Source: DATBLE01 sp050258035
GTDB taxonomy: Bacteria; Actinomycetota; Thermoleophilia; Gaiellales; Gaiellaceae
Reading direction: 5' to 3'
Length of the DNA: 38,014 bases
NCBI GenBank assembly: GCA_050258035.1
Contig: JBLMYA010000009.1
Span: 1 to 38,014 of the forward strand
Positions 14,400-25,390 of the stretch are shown here, in pieces. The notes below the pieces were generated by a model that saw only the letters and a program-made list of their open reading frames with translations, did no database searches and was not told the origin of the DNA. The number at the start of each line of letters is the position of its first letter. The first letter of the stretch is position 1. Made by a program: the position numbers and the translations under genes.

Positions 14400-16058
14400 A
14401 TGAACGAGTCCGCGACCACGATCGACGCCGCGGCGCCGGGACTGCCCCGGCTACGACACGCGGCAGCGGAGCTGGACCGGCGCTTCTTCGTCGCCGGCGT
14501 CGCGGCCTGCACCGGCGCCGTCGCCGTTTTCCTCCTCGTTCAACTCTCGGCGTGGCCGCCCCACGAGGACGAGACGCTGCCCCTGTTCGTCGGCCGCCAG
14601 CCGCTGGGGGGACTCTTCGACATCGTGCTCGGCAAGCGCGGTGGCGCCCCGCTCCACTTCCTGATCGCATGGGCGGTCGCGCACGCGGGCGGCGGACTGC
14701 ACACGATGCGGCTCGTCTCGGCGCTGTTCGCGGTCGCGAGCGTGCCCGCGATTGCGATCCTCGGCAATCGCCTGATGGGCCGTTGCCCTGCGCTTGCAGC
14801 GGCCGCGCTCGCGGCGGGCAGCTGGATCCTGCTCTTCCACGGCGAGTACGCGCGGATGTACAGCCTGTTCCTCTTCCTCTCCACGCTTTCGTACCTCGCG
14901 CTGCTGGGAGCGCTCGACCAGGGTGGCGCGCGGCCCTGGCTCGTCTGGGCGGCCGTCATGTTGCTCGCGATCGGCTCGCACCAGTACGGCGCGCTCGTGC
15001 TCGCCTCACAAGCCGCGTACGTCGTGCTGACGCGCGGCCGGCTTCGCCAGGCGGTGGTCGCATTCGGCGGGGTCGTCCTGCTCGCGATCCCGCTGTGGCG
15101 GAGCAGCCTCGTGCTCGCGAGCCGCCTCGACGTCGGCGTCGGCGGCGGCGGCGGCAAGCTGCGGACGCCGCGCGAGGTCTTCACCTACCTCTGGCACGTA
15201 GCCGGCGACATGTCCGCCGGCTACGGCGGCGTCCTCGTGATCGTCCTCCTCTTCGCGCTCGTCGGCCTGGCATGGCAGGCGCGAGCGCGGCCCCGGAGCG
15301 CGCTCCTCACCGTCTGCGTGCTGGTCACGCCGACGCTCTTCTTCCTCGTCGGCCGGTTCGGGGGGAGCTCGGCGCCAGAGTCCCGGCATCTGATCTTCGC
15401 GCTGCCGTTCCTCGCGCTGGCAGCTGCGAGCGGGATCGTCGCCGCTTCCCGCGCCGCCGGCCGATTCGGCCCGCTGCTGGCGGCGGCGGTCGTGCTCGCG
15501 ATCATCCCGGCCGAGATCTCCTGGGCCTGGCACAAGACGCCGGCCCTGTTCGAGCGCGAGAACCCGGTCCGCGTGGACTCCCGTCGCGCCGCGGCCGAAT
15601 GGCTCGGCGCCACGTCGCGCCCGGACGACGTCCTCTTCGCGTACGAGCCGGTCTACCTGGCGGCGTGGGAGCGGAACCGCTCCGCCGTCTCGCGGACGGT
15701 CGTACCGCGCGCCGACCCCAAGCTCGCGCTCCAGACGCTGGACGACACGGCCAAGCCGCTCGGCCGGGGCGTCTGGGCATTCGACGCCGGCGACAACAAC
15801 AACTCGGTCAAGCGGACCAGGATCGATCTGCGTCTACCGTTCCCGCGCGGCGAGTTCGAGGGACGGGCCTTCGGGCCGTTCCTCATCATCCGCACACGGA
15901 GGCCGACGATGACGGTCGCCCGCTACCTCGAAGACGCCCGCAAGGCCGAGCTGATCGGCAAGTCGCTCGGGATGGGCGACGCCGACATCAACTTCGACAC
16001 GATCCACCGCGCTCAGGTCCGGCTGATCGTCCGCTCCCGCTCCAGGGTCTCCTCGTAG
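14400..16058 (+). CDS. Polytopic GT-C-fold glycosyltransferase (ArnT/PMT-like)
   Basis: 552 residues with about nine or ten membrane helices and a C-terminal soluble domain of some 170 residues. In the first external loop, WPPHEDETLPLF carries the acidic D-E pair expected of GT-C enzymes, which use polyprenyl-phosphate sugars on the outer membrane face. RGGAPLHFLIAW and GEYARMYSLFLFLSTLSYLA are typical of the GT39/ArnT-like group. The likely product is a sugar-modified lipid, protein or wall polymer; donor and acceptor are unknown. ATG 14400. The last 46 bases overlap, tail to tail, the small minus-strand gene 16013-16207. Confidence 0.85.
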   Translation: MNESATTIDAAAPGLPRLRHAAAELDRRFFVAGVAACTGAVAVFLLVQLSAWPPHEDETLPLFVGRQPLGGLFDIVLGKRGGAPLHFLIAWAVAHAGGGLHTMRLVSALFAVASVPAIAILGNRLMGRCPALAAAALAAGSWILLFHGEYARMYSLFLFLSTLSYLALLGALDQGGARPWLVWAAVMLLAIGSHQYGALVLASQAAYVVLTRGRLRQAVVAFGGVVLLAIPLWRSSLVLASRLDVGVGGGGGKLRTPREVFTYLWHVAGDMSAGYGGVLVIVLLFALVGLAWQARARPRSALLTVCVLVTPTLFFLVGRFGGSSAPESRHLIFALPFLALAAASGIVAASRAAGRFGPLLAAAVVLAIIPAEISWAWHKTPALFERENPVRVDSRRAAAEWLGATSRPDDVLFAYEPVYLAAWERNRSAVSRTVVPRADPKLALQTLDDTAKPLGRGVWAFDAGDNNNSVKRTRIDLRLPFPRGEFEGRAFGPFLIIRTRRPTMTVARYLEDARKAELIGKSLGMGDADINFDTIHRAQVRLIVRSRSRVSS

Positions 16059-16207
16059 CAGGGCGCCACCTCGAACGCGGCCAGACCCACGGGCGTCCGG
16101 CGCCGGGCGGGACGCCTGCGACGGACGGCGGCGAGCGCCGCCGACGCGCCGACCACGCCGCCGATCAGGAAGGTGCGAATCCGGCTCCTGCGGAGGTCGT
16201 CGTCCAC
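16013..16207 (-). CDS. Small single-helix membrane protein, hypothetical
   Basis: 64 residues from GTG 16207. A short charged N-terminus (DDDLRRSRIR) precedes one membrane helix (about FLIGGVVGASAALAAV), then a very basic stretch (RRRRPARRRT) and a tail with a single Cys (FEVAPCYEETLE). The orientation rule places the basic tail in the cytoplasm. Its 3' end overlaps the GT-C gene by 46 bases. It follows the histidine-phosphatase gene by 70 bases on the same strand. No family recognised. Confidence 0.5.
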   Translation of the reverse strand: MDDDLRRSRIRTFLIGGVVGASAALAAVRRRRPARRRTPVGLAAFEVAPCYEETLERERTISRT

Positions 16208-16277
16208 GATCCGATCGTACTGCGTGGGCCTTCGACGCGGCCGGGCAGAGCCCGCCCGCGTGCCTGCACCGGGTCTA

Positions 16278-16856
16278 CTAGGCGGCGAGCTCACGAATCC
16301 GCGCGGCCGCACGGGTGAGCGATCCCGGATCGAAGGCGAACGGAACCGCGTTCGGGATGTCGTGGAACGGCGGGCCGTCGAGCCGATGCGAGGCGGCGGC
16401 GTTCAGCGCGTACCGGACCGGAATCTCGTGGCAGACGACGAGCACCCGCCGTGCCCCCACCGCCGCGAGGCGCGCGAACGCCTCGGCATAGCGGAGCGCC
16501 GCTGCGTCGAGACTCTCGCCGCCCGGAAACGGCCGCTTCCGGCCCAGGTCGCGCTTGACTTCCCGGTAGCGTGAGAGCGGCTCGCCTTCGAGCTCGCCGA
16601 CCTGGATGTCGTCGAGCAGCGGCTCCGCTTCGACCTGTACCGTTCTTCCCTCGACGGCGAGCTCGACGGTCTCGCGGGTCCGGCCGAAACGGGTGTGGAC
16701 ACAGAGATCCAGCTCCACGTTGGCGAGCTGGGCCCCGAGCAGTCGCGCCTCCTCGCGGCCGCGGTCGGACAACGGCGCAGGCACGCTGGGGTCGCCGTTC
16801 ACGCGACCCTCGAGGTTCAACACCGATTCGGCGTGCCGAGCCAGGAAGACGGTCAA
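16278..16856 (-). CDS. Histidine phosphatase (phosphoglycerate-mutase-like) family protein
   Basis: 192 residues. FLARHAES is the RHG-type catalytic motif (RHA here) with the phosphorylated His. It is followed by NLEGRVNGD, PLSDRGREEARLLG, HTRFGRTRETVEL with the second Arg, ELEGEPLSRY and VCHEIPVRYALN with the second His. These enzymes remove or move phosphate on sugars, nucleotides or small metabolites; the substrate cannot be assigned. TTG 16856 is chosen: it overlaps the stop of the GYD gene as TTGA and gives the normal N-terminus, whereas the frame further upstream only shadows that gene. Its genome context (GYD protein, two membrane proteins) gives no pathway. Confidence 0.86.
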   Translation of the reverse strand: MTVFLARHAESVLNLEGRVNGDPSVPAPLSDRGREEARLLGAQLANVELDLCVHTRFGRTRETVELAVEGRTVQVEAEPLLDDIQVGELEGEPLSRYREVKRDLGRKRPFPGGESLDAAALRYAEAFARLAAVGARRVLVVCHEIPVRYALNAAASHRLDGPPFHDIPNAVPFAFDPGSLTRAAARIRELAA

Positions 16857-17140
16857 GGAGACAGCTGCTCGAGCATGTCGTCGATCTCGATGAGCTCGAA
16901 CGTCTGCAGCTTCGCGCTCCCGCGCGCGCCGAGTGCGACGGAGACCTTGGCGACCGTGGCCGCGTCGGGCGCCTCGACGATGTTCAGGAAGTCGTACGCG
17001 CCGATCATGCACCACTGATGCAGGACCCTCGCCCCCAGCTCCTCGACGTCCCGGTTGACCTCCTTCAGGCGGTCGGGGTTTGCCTGCAACGTCCGCACCC
17101 CTTTCGCCGTCAGCGTCGTCAGCATCACGTACTTCGGCAT
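16853..17140 (-). CDS. GYD-domain protein
   Basis: 95 residues with the GYD-family pattern: a first strand KYVMLTTLTAKGVRTLQANP, then WCMIGAYDFLNIVEAPD (the G-x-Y-D signature) and a C-terminal strand. GYD proteins are small ferredoxin-like folds of unknown function and probably oligomeric. AGGAGG lies four bases before ATG 17140, and the upstream gene's stop shares one base (TGATG), so coupling is likely. The C-terminal end overlaps the phosphatase start. Confidence 0.85.
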   Translation of the reverse strand: MPKYVMLTTLTAKGVRTLQANPDRLKEVNRDVEELGARVLHQWCMIGAYDFLNIVEAPDAATVAKVSVALGARGSAKLQTFELIEIDDMLEQLSP

Positions 17141-17916
17141 CACGCCTCCTGGGTCGGGGCCTCGAGCTTACTGCTCCTCGCCCGCACCCGCGCGGCCTGG
17201 TCGAGGTAGAGGATTGCGCCGCCGACGAACAGCATCGGCGAGAGCACGAGGTCGGCCAGCAGGGCGGCTGCGCGCTCGGTCGCCTCTCCTCCGCTGCGGA
17301 GCAGGAACGCCAGCATCAGACGGACGACGTAGAAGACGATCACGAGCGTCGCGAGCCCGCCCGCTGCGTGGATGTAGTCGACGCGCGCCAGCTGGGCCGC
17401 CCGCCGGAAGCTCTGTCCGGGCCCCCTGCGCTCGACGAGCGCCGCCGGCACCACCCACCCGAAAAAGGCCAGGTACGCGACGGCCGGCAGCACGAGCAGC
17501 TGCGCCAGGAGCGGCACGGGCAGGAAGACGAGGACGCCGAGTACGTAGGCCGTTGCGACCGCCCGCCCGTGCGGGCGCGTCCCGGTCACCAGGACGATCG
17601 CGACGATGTACGACGCCGTCAGGAACAGTGCGCCGAGCACGATGGTCACCCCGACGCCCCCGCCGAGAATCGAATGGGCAGTGTCGAAGTCCCTCGGCGG
17701 TGGATGGCCGTAGGGCTCCGTCCGGTGGTGACCGAACGCCACCGTCAGCTGGGTGAGGGCGGCCACGGAGAGACCGAGGGGGATCGTCTGGAAGAAGTGG
17801 TGCTGGTAGAAGCGGATCGCCTCCGCGACGAGCTGCCCGACCGAGCGCTCCTCGGGCGGGAGCGGCGGGGGGAGCGGCTCCTGCCGGCGCGCCGGGCGGC
17901 GTCCCGTTCGCGCCAC
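17140..17916 (-). CDS. Integral membrane protein, unknown function
   Basis: 258 residues, GTG start. A proline/arginine-rich N-terminus (about 1-25) precedes SVGQLVAEAIRFYQHHFFQTIPLG, which resembles the start of the helix bundle in glycerophosphodiesterase-membrane-type and related transporter-like proteins. About six membrane helices follow (near 44-60, 88-108, 118-140, 142-160, 195-213 and 225-243). FFGWVVPAALVERRGPGQSF is the pattern 'L-V-E-R-x-G-x-x-x-A/S-F-x-R' shared by that group. No enzymatic residues can be claimed. First-to-second gene spacing is zero with the 69-residue gene upstream, so one operon is likely. Confidence 0.75.
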   Translation of the reverse strand: MARTGRRPARRQEPLPPPLPPEERSVGQLVAEAIRFYQHHFFQTIPLGLSVAALTQLTVAFGHHRTEPYGHPPPRDFDTAHSILGGGVGVTIVLGALFLTASYIVAIVLVTGTRPHGRAVATAYVLGVLVFLPVPLLAQLLVLPAVAYLAFFGWVVPAALVERRGPGQSFRRAAQLARVDYIHAAGGLATLVIVFYVVRLMLAFLLRSGGEATERAAALLADLVLSPMLFVGGAILYLDQAARVRARSSKLEAPTQEA

Positions 17917-18126
17917 CTAGAAGCGCCGCCTGGCGAGGAAGGAATGGCCGAGGTAGACGAGGATCGACGGCCAGAGGAGGAAGACGACGATTCCCCAGGC
18001 GGTCGGGTGCCGACTCCCGTGCCTGCTCGCGTGCCAGTAGGTCCACATCGAGAGAACGGCCGAGACGACGAGCAGCAGGAGGACTTGGCCAAAAGACGGC
18101 CGCGAGACGAGCTCTGCGAGAGGCAC
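17917..18126 (-). CDS. Small two-helix membrane protein
   Basis: 69 residues from GTG 18126. Two hydrophobic helices (about 14-30 and 42-60) are separated by a His/Arg-rich loop (WHASRHGSRHPTAWG), and the protein ends in RRRF. The loop pattern S-R-x-G-S-x-x-P-x-x-W-G occurs in small DUF-type membrane proteins of actinobacteria. No function is known to me. The stop abuts the next gene's start codon without a gap. Head gene of the 18126-to-16278 minus-strand unit, divergent from the cupin gene across 31 bases. Confidence 0.65.
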   Translation of the reverse strand: MPLAELVSRPSFGQVLLLLVVSAVLSMWTYWHASRHGSRHPTAWGIVVFLLWPSILVYLGHSFLARRRF

Positions 18127-18157
18127 CGCGCGAGCCTAGCGTGCAATCATCGAGCCC

Positions 18158-18559
18158 ATGGCCTACCGCGTCGTCCACGCGCGCGAACTGCAATGGGACG
18201 AGCGAACGCCGCCCGAGGGGCGGGAGGACGATCCCGCGCGCTTCGCCGCCGACCTCACGACGGCCGTTCAGCTCGGCCGCTCGCGCGCCCGCCTCTGGCG
18301 CTACCCGCCCGGCAGCCGAGGTCGACGCCATGCGGACCGGGCGCAGGAGGAGGTCTTCGTCGTCCTCGAGGGGACGCTGACGATACACCTGGGCGAGCCG
18401 GCAGAACGGGTCGACCTCGCACCACGCAGCGTGGTGGTGGTCGAGCCCGGAACGCCGCTCCAGCTGCGGAACGACGGGAACGACGACGCGGTCGTCTTCA
18501 TCTACGGCGCCCCGCCGGAGCAGGCGGGCGCCGACTTCCTCCCCGACGCCGCCCCGTAG
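18158..18559 (+). CDS. Cupin-domain protein
   Basis: 133 residues forming a single cupin barrel. Motif 1 appears as H-A-D-R-A-Q-E-E-V-F-V-V-L-E-G (residues about 59-73), with one His and the E-E pair; motif 2 is P-G-T-P-L-Q-L-R-N, where the usual His is replaced. So metal binding, if any, uses fewer His ligands than classic cupins. It could be a sugar-binding or small-molecule-binding protein or a divergent oxygenase. TAGCGT lies about 16 bases before the ATG and may be a -10 of a leaderless-type promoter. Confidence 0.82.
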   Translation: MAYRVVHARELQWDERTPPEGREDDPARFAADLTTAVQLGRSRARLWRYPPGSRGRRHADRAQEEVFVVLEGTLTIHLGEPAERVDLAPRSVVVVEPGTPLQLRNDGNDDAVVFIYGAPPEQAGADFLPDAAP

Positions 18560-18588
18560 GCCTGGGGAGACATCGTCACGTTCCTGCA

Positions 18589-18709
18589 GGGGGTCTGACC
18601 CCCGACGGAAGCGCCACGGTTCATCCACAGACGGTCCGTCGCATGGGTGCGTCCCGGGCGGCACCGATCGGTCACGGGTCCGTGACACCCCCGTGCGGGG
18701 TCTGACCCC
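18589..18709. repeat. Two GGGGTCTGACCCC palindromes plus other dyads between cupin and clpB
   Basis: GGGGGTCTGACCCCC at 18589-18603 and GGGGTCTGACCCC at 18697-18709 flank a stretch full of further dyads: GACGGTCCGTC, ACCGATCGGT (18663-18672) and GTCACGGGTCCGTGAC (18671-18686). The same core recurs at 23361-23389 and 36942-36972. The block lies between converging genes and may terminate both. Confidence 0.6.
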
Positions 18710-18715
18710 GATCGG

Positions 18716-21181
<2,466 letters not shown>

Positions 21182-21565
21182 CTAGCGCCCTTTCCTGGCG
21201 GGAAACGGCGACTGCTGGCGGTAGACCACCAGGTCGCGGCGGTACTGGCGGTGGACCTGCTCGATCGCCTCGCGCATCTCCGCTTCGAGCCGATCGAAAC
21301 GCGCCCGCATCTGGGCGAGCTCGTCCTCGAGCGCGATCACGCGCGAGACGCCGGCGAGATTGAGGCCGAGCTCCGTGGTCAGCCGCTGAATCAGTCGCAG
21401 CCGGTCGAGGTCGTGCTCGGAGTACAGTCGCGTGCCGCCGGGCGTCCGCCCCGGGCGCACGAGCCCCTTCGACTCGTAGATCCTGAGCGTCTGCGGGTGC
21501 ATGCCGACCAGCTCGGCGGCGACCGAGATCATGTAGCGCGGGCGCTCGTAGTCGTGCGTGGGCAT
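21182..21565 (-). CDS. hspR: MerR-family heat-shock repressor HspR
   Basis: 127 residues. Winged-helix MerR DNA-binding domain: YMISVAAELVGMHPQTLRIYE, then GLVRPGRTPGGTRLYSEHDLDRLRLI, then a coiled-coil dimerisation helix (about 73-105) and a Tyr/Gln-rich tail. In actinobacteria HspR represses the dnaK operon and clpB, and DnaK helps it bind, forming a feedback loop. Start ATG 21565 overlaps the upstream stop by one base (TGATG). I looked for the HAIR operator (CTTGAGT-N7-ACTCAAG) at the dnaK promoter and did not find a good match. Confidence 0.93.
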   Translation of the reverse strand: MPTHDYERPRYMISVAAELVGMHPQTLRIYESKGLVRPGRTPGGTRLYSEHDLDRLRLIQRLTTELGLNLAGVSRVIALEDELAQMRARFDRLEAEMREAIEQVHRQYRRDLVVYRQQSPFPARKGR

Positions 21566-21848
21566 CAGGCATGCCTCCGCGACCGGACGAGCGCGAACGC
21601 GGCGATTGCCGCGACGACGACCGCGAGGCCGATCCAGCCGCCGGCCCGCCAGCCGTTGATCGCGAAATGCCACGCGAACAACCATGCGAAGACCTTGCCG
21701 AGCACGCCGACCTTGGCGAGGACCGCGCCGCCGCCGACGATTCCACCGCCTGCGGCGCCCCAGCCGACCCGGCTGCTCCGCTCCTCTGCGGTCTCGGGGG
21801 CCGGCGCCTCGTGCGGGCCTTGCTCCAGGAGATCGTCGTGCTTCGCCG

Positions 21849-21852
<4 letters not shown>
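21565..21852 (-). CDS. Small membrane protein in the dnaK operon, unknown function
   Basis: 95 residues from GTG 21852, overlapping the dnaJ stop as GTGA. The N-terminus (about 1-28) is acidic and polar. A Gly/Ala-rich hydrophobic segment follows (GWGAAGGGIVGGGAVLAKVGVLGKVF), then two likely helices (AWLFAWHFAINGW and IGLAVVVAAIAAFALV) and a basic end RSRRHA. No family is known to me. Its place between dnaJ and hspR suggests co-expression under stress, and the membrane location is unusual for this operon. Confidence 0.7.
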
Positions 21853-22915
<1,063 letters not shown>

Positions 22916-22919
<4 letters not shown>

Positions 22920-23419
22920 TCCGCGACCACGACCCTCGCGGGGCGGAGGACGCGGTCGCCGAGGCGGTACCCCTTCTGGAGCACCTGGACGACCGACCCC
23001 GGCTCCGTATCGTCTGCAGGCTGCGTCAGCAATGCCTCGTGGACGTGCGGATCGAATGCGCCGTCGGTCTCGATCTCGGCGAGGCCGGTACGGGCGAGCA
23101 CGTCGGCGAGCGCACGATGGACGAGCCGCACCCCGTCTTCCAGCTGCGCCTCCTCGTGCTCTTCCGCAGCGACCAGTGCCCGCTCGAGGTCGTCGAGCAC
23201 AGGGAGGAGGTCCTTGACGAGTGCCTCGCTCGCGCGCGCCGCCTGAGCGGCGCGCTCGCTCTCCGTGCGCCTGCGGAAGTTGTCGAACTCCGCCTTCAGC
23301 CGTCGCAGCGAGTCGAGGTACTCGTCACGCTGCCGCGTCAGCTCCTCGACCGTCTCCTCGGGGACAGACCCCTGGTCGGGGTCTGTCCCTACGTTCCGCT
23401 CGAGCTCGTGCTCGGTCAC
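22916..23419 (-). CDS. grpE: Nucleotide exchange factor GrpE
   Basis: Releases ADP from DnaK. 167 residues: a short acidic disordered N-terminus, a long coiled coil (TVEELTRQRDEYLDSLRRLK onward) with the family motif K-A-E-F-D-N-F-R-R-R, DLLPVLDDLERAL and the C-terminal beta-wing ending in V-L-Q-K-G-Y-R-L-G-D-R-V-L-R-P-A-R-V. GTG 23419 overlaps the dnaK stop as GTGA. The disordered N-terminus is encoded by a perfect inverted repeat of the dispersed GGGGTCTGNCCC family, giving the in-frame residues T-D-P-D-Q-G-S. Confidence 0.96.
23361..23389. repeat. GGGGTCTGTCCC inverted repeat inside grpE
   Basis: GGGACAGACCCC (23361-23372), loop TGGTC, GGGGTCTGTCCC (23378-23389): perfect 12-base arms with a five-base loop, followed by TACG as at the copy near 36972. 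It is in the reading frame and adds no stop. Confidence 0.75.
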
Positions 23420-25323
23420 GAGGTCGGAGCCTCCTCGTCGACGACCTCGGCGTCCTCGATCACCTCGTCGTCCGAGGGCTCGGCGCCGTTGCCGCCGCCC
23501 GGCGCCGACGACTGGGCCGCGGTCGCCTGGGCGTACACGGCCTCGGCCAGCTTGTGCGACGCCTCTTGAAGCGCGTCGGTCTTCGAGCGGATATCGGCGA
23601 GGTCGTCGCCGTCGAGCGCCGACCGCAGCTCCATGATCCGCCCTTCGATCGTCGAGGCCTCGGCCTCGCCGAGCGTCTCGCGGTGCTCCTTGAGGCTCTT
23701 CTCGGTCGCGTACGCGAGCGCCTCGGCGTTGTTCTTCGCGTCGGCGAGCTCCCGCAGCCGGTGCGCCTCGCCGGCATGGGCCTCGGCGTCCTTGATCATC
23801 TGCTCGACCTCCTCCGGCTTCAGGCCCGAGCCGCCCTCGATCTTGATCTGCTGCTCGTTCCCGGTCCCGAGGTCCTTCGCCGTGACGTGGATGATCCCGT
23901 TCGCGTCGATGTCGAAGCCGACCTCGATCTGCGGCATGCCCCGCGGCGCCGGCGGGATGCCGACGAGCTGGAACTTGCCGAGCGTCTTGTTGTAGGCGGC
24001 CATCTCGGATTCGCCCTGGAGCACGTGCACCTCCACGGAGGGCTGGTTGTCCTCTGCGGTCGAGAAGATCTCCGACTTCTTGGTCGGGATGGTCGTGTTC
24101 CGGTCGATCAGCTTGGTGAACACGCCGCCCTTCGTCTCGATGCCGAGCGAGAGCGGGGTGACGTCGAGCAGGAGGACATCCTTGACCTCGCCCTTCAGCA
24201 CGCCGCCCTGGATCGCCGCACCGACGGCGACGACCTCGTCCGGGTTGACGCCCTTGTGCGGGTCCTTGCCGACGATCTCCTTGACCTTCTCCTGGACGGC
24301 CGGCATGCGCGTCATCCCACCGACCAGAACGACGTGGTCGATCTTGTCTGGGGTCAGGCCCGCGTCCTCCAGCACGCGCTTGGTCGGGCCCACCGTCCGC
24401 TCGAGCAGGTCGTGCGTGAGCTCGTTGAGCTTCGCGCGGGTGAGCTGGAGGTCGAGGTGCTTCGGGCCGTCGGGAGTGGCGGTGACGAACGGCAGGTTGA
24501 TCTGCGTCGTCATCGTCGAGGAGAGCTCGATCTTCGCCTTCTCGGCCGCCTCGTACAGGCGCTGGAGCGCCATCCGGTCGCTCGAGAGGTCGATCCCCTG
24601 GTCCTTCTTGAACTCGGCGACCATCCAGTCGACGACCGCCTTGTCGAAGTTGTCGCCCCCCAGGTGGTTGTCGCCCGAGGTCGCCTTCACCTCGAAGACG
24701 CCCTCGCCGAGCTCGAGGATGGACACGTCGAACGTGCCGCCGCCGAGGTCGAAGACGAGGATCGTCTGGTCGGCGCCCTCCTTGTCGAGGCCGTAGGCGA
24801 GCGCCGCGGCGGTCGGCTCGTTGACGATGCGCAGGACGTTCAGGCCGGCGATCGTGCCGGCGTCCTTCGTCGCCTCGCGCTGGGCGTTGTTGAAGTACGC
24901 GGGCACGGTGATCACCGCATCGGTGACCTGTTCCCCGAGGTAGCCCTCGGCGTCGGTCTTCAGCTTCTGCAGGATCATCGCGCTGATCTCCGGCGGCGCG
25001 TACTCCTTCCCGCCCGCCTTCACGCGCACGTCGTCGTTCGGGCCCTTCACGACCTCGTAGGGGACGATCTTCATCTCCTCCGAGACCTCGTCGTGCTTGC
25101 GCCCCATGAAGCGCTTGATCGAGAAGATCGTGTTCTGCGGGTTCGTGACCTGCTGCCGCTTCGCCGGCGCGCCGACGAGCCGCTGCTCGTCCTTCGTGAA
25201 CGCGACCACGGACGGAGTCGTCCGGCCGCCCTCCGCATTCGGGATTACCGTAGGCTCGCCACCCTCGATCACGGCCATGCACGAGTTCGTCGTGCCGAGG
25301 TCGATTCCAATCATTTTTGCCAT
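23416..25323 (-). CDS. dnaK: Chaperone DnaK (Hsp70)
   Basis: ATP-driven chaperone. 635 residues. ATPase domain: IGIDLGTTNSCMAVIEGG (phosphate-1), VITVPAYFNNAQREATKDAG, RIVNEPTAAALAYGLDK, LVFDLGGGTFDVSILELG (phosphate-2) and VVLVGGMTRMPAVQEKVK (adenosine). An interdomain linker (KDVLLLDVTPLSLGIET) precedes the substrate-binding domain and helical lid. The C-terminus is acidic (DDEVIEDAEVVDEEAPTS), close to the EEVD-like acidic ends of other bacteria. ATG 25323 has GGAGGAG about 12 bases upstream. First gene of the six-gene heat-shock operon. Confidence 0.98.
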   Translation of the reverse strand: MAKMIGIDLGTTNSCMAVIEGGEPTVIPNAEGGRTTPSVVAFTKDEQRLVGAPAKRQQVTNPQNTIFSIKRFMGRKHDEVSEEMKIVPYEVVKGPNDDVRVKAGGKEYAPPEISAMILQKLKTDAEGYLGEQVTDAVITVPAYFNNAQREATKDAGTIAGLNVLRIVNEPTAAALAYGLDKEGADQTILVFDLGGGTFDVSILELGEGVFEVKATSGDNHLGGDNFDKAVVDWMVAEFKKDQGIDLSSDRMALQRLYEAAEKAKIELSSTMTTQINLPFVTATPDGPKHLDLQLTRAKLNELTHDLLERTVGPTKRVLEDAGLTPDKIDHVVLVGGMTRMPAVQEKVKEIVGKDPHKGVNPDEVVAVGAAIQGGVLKGEVKDVLLLDVTPLSLGIETKGGVFTKLIDRNTTIPTKKSEIFSTAEDNQPSVEVHVLQGESEMAAYNKTLGKFQLVGIPPAPRGMPQIEVGFDIDANGIIHVTAKDLGTGNEQQIKIEGGSGLKPEEVEQMIKDAEAHAGEAHRLRELADAKNNAEALAYATEKSLKEHRETLGEAEASTIEGRIMELRSALDGDDLADIRSKTDALQEASHKLAEAVYAQATAAQSSAPGGGNGAEPSDDEVIEDAEVVDEEAPTS

Positions 25324-25361
25324 GCTGTCGCCACACTCCTCCGCTGATCTGAGTTTCCTCC

Positions 25362-25390
25362 ATAATAAAATCTAAGCGTCTATATGTCAA
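25362..25390 (-). promoter_or_regulatory. Near-consensus dnaK promoter in an AT-rich divergent region
   Basis: On the minus strand TTGACA (25390-25385) and TATTAT (25367-25362) are exactly 17 bases apart, close to the housekeeping sigma consensus and rare in such GC-rich DNA. TATTAT ends about 38 bases before the dnaK ATG. On the plus strand TAAAAT (25366-25371) overlaps this -10 and could serve the divergent gene. Direct repeats ATCTGAG (25347-25353) and ATCTAAG (25370-25376) flank the region. No HAIR or CIRCE operator is evident. Confidence 0.7.

Noticed and set aside
16242..16254. CGGGC-AGA-GCCCG as terminator of the histidine-phosphatase unit
   Set aside because: Only five-base arms in very GC-rich DNA with no T-run, and a small same-strand gene follows, so chance is likely.
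25320..25390. HAIR or CIRCE heat-shock operator at dnaK
   Set aside because: Half-site-like fragments (CTTAGAT, ACTCAGA) are about 15 bases apart rather than seven, and no GAGTG-type inverted repeat is present.
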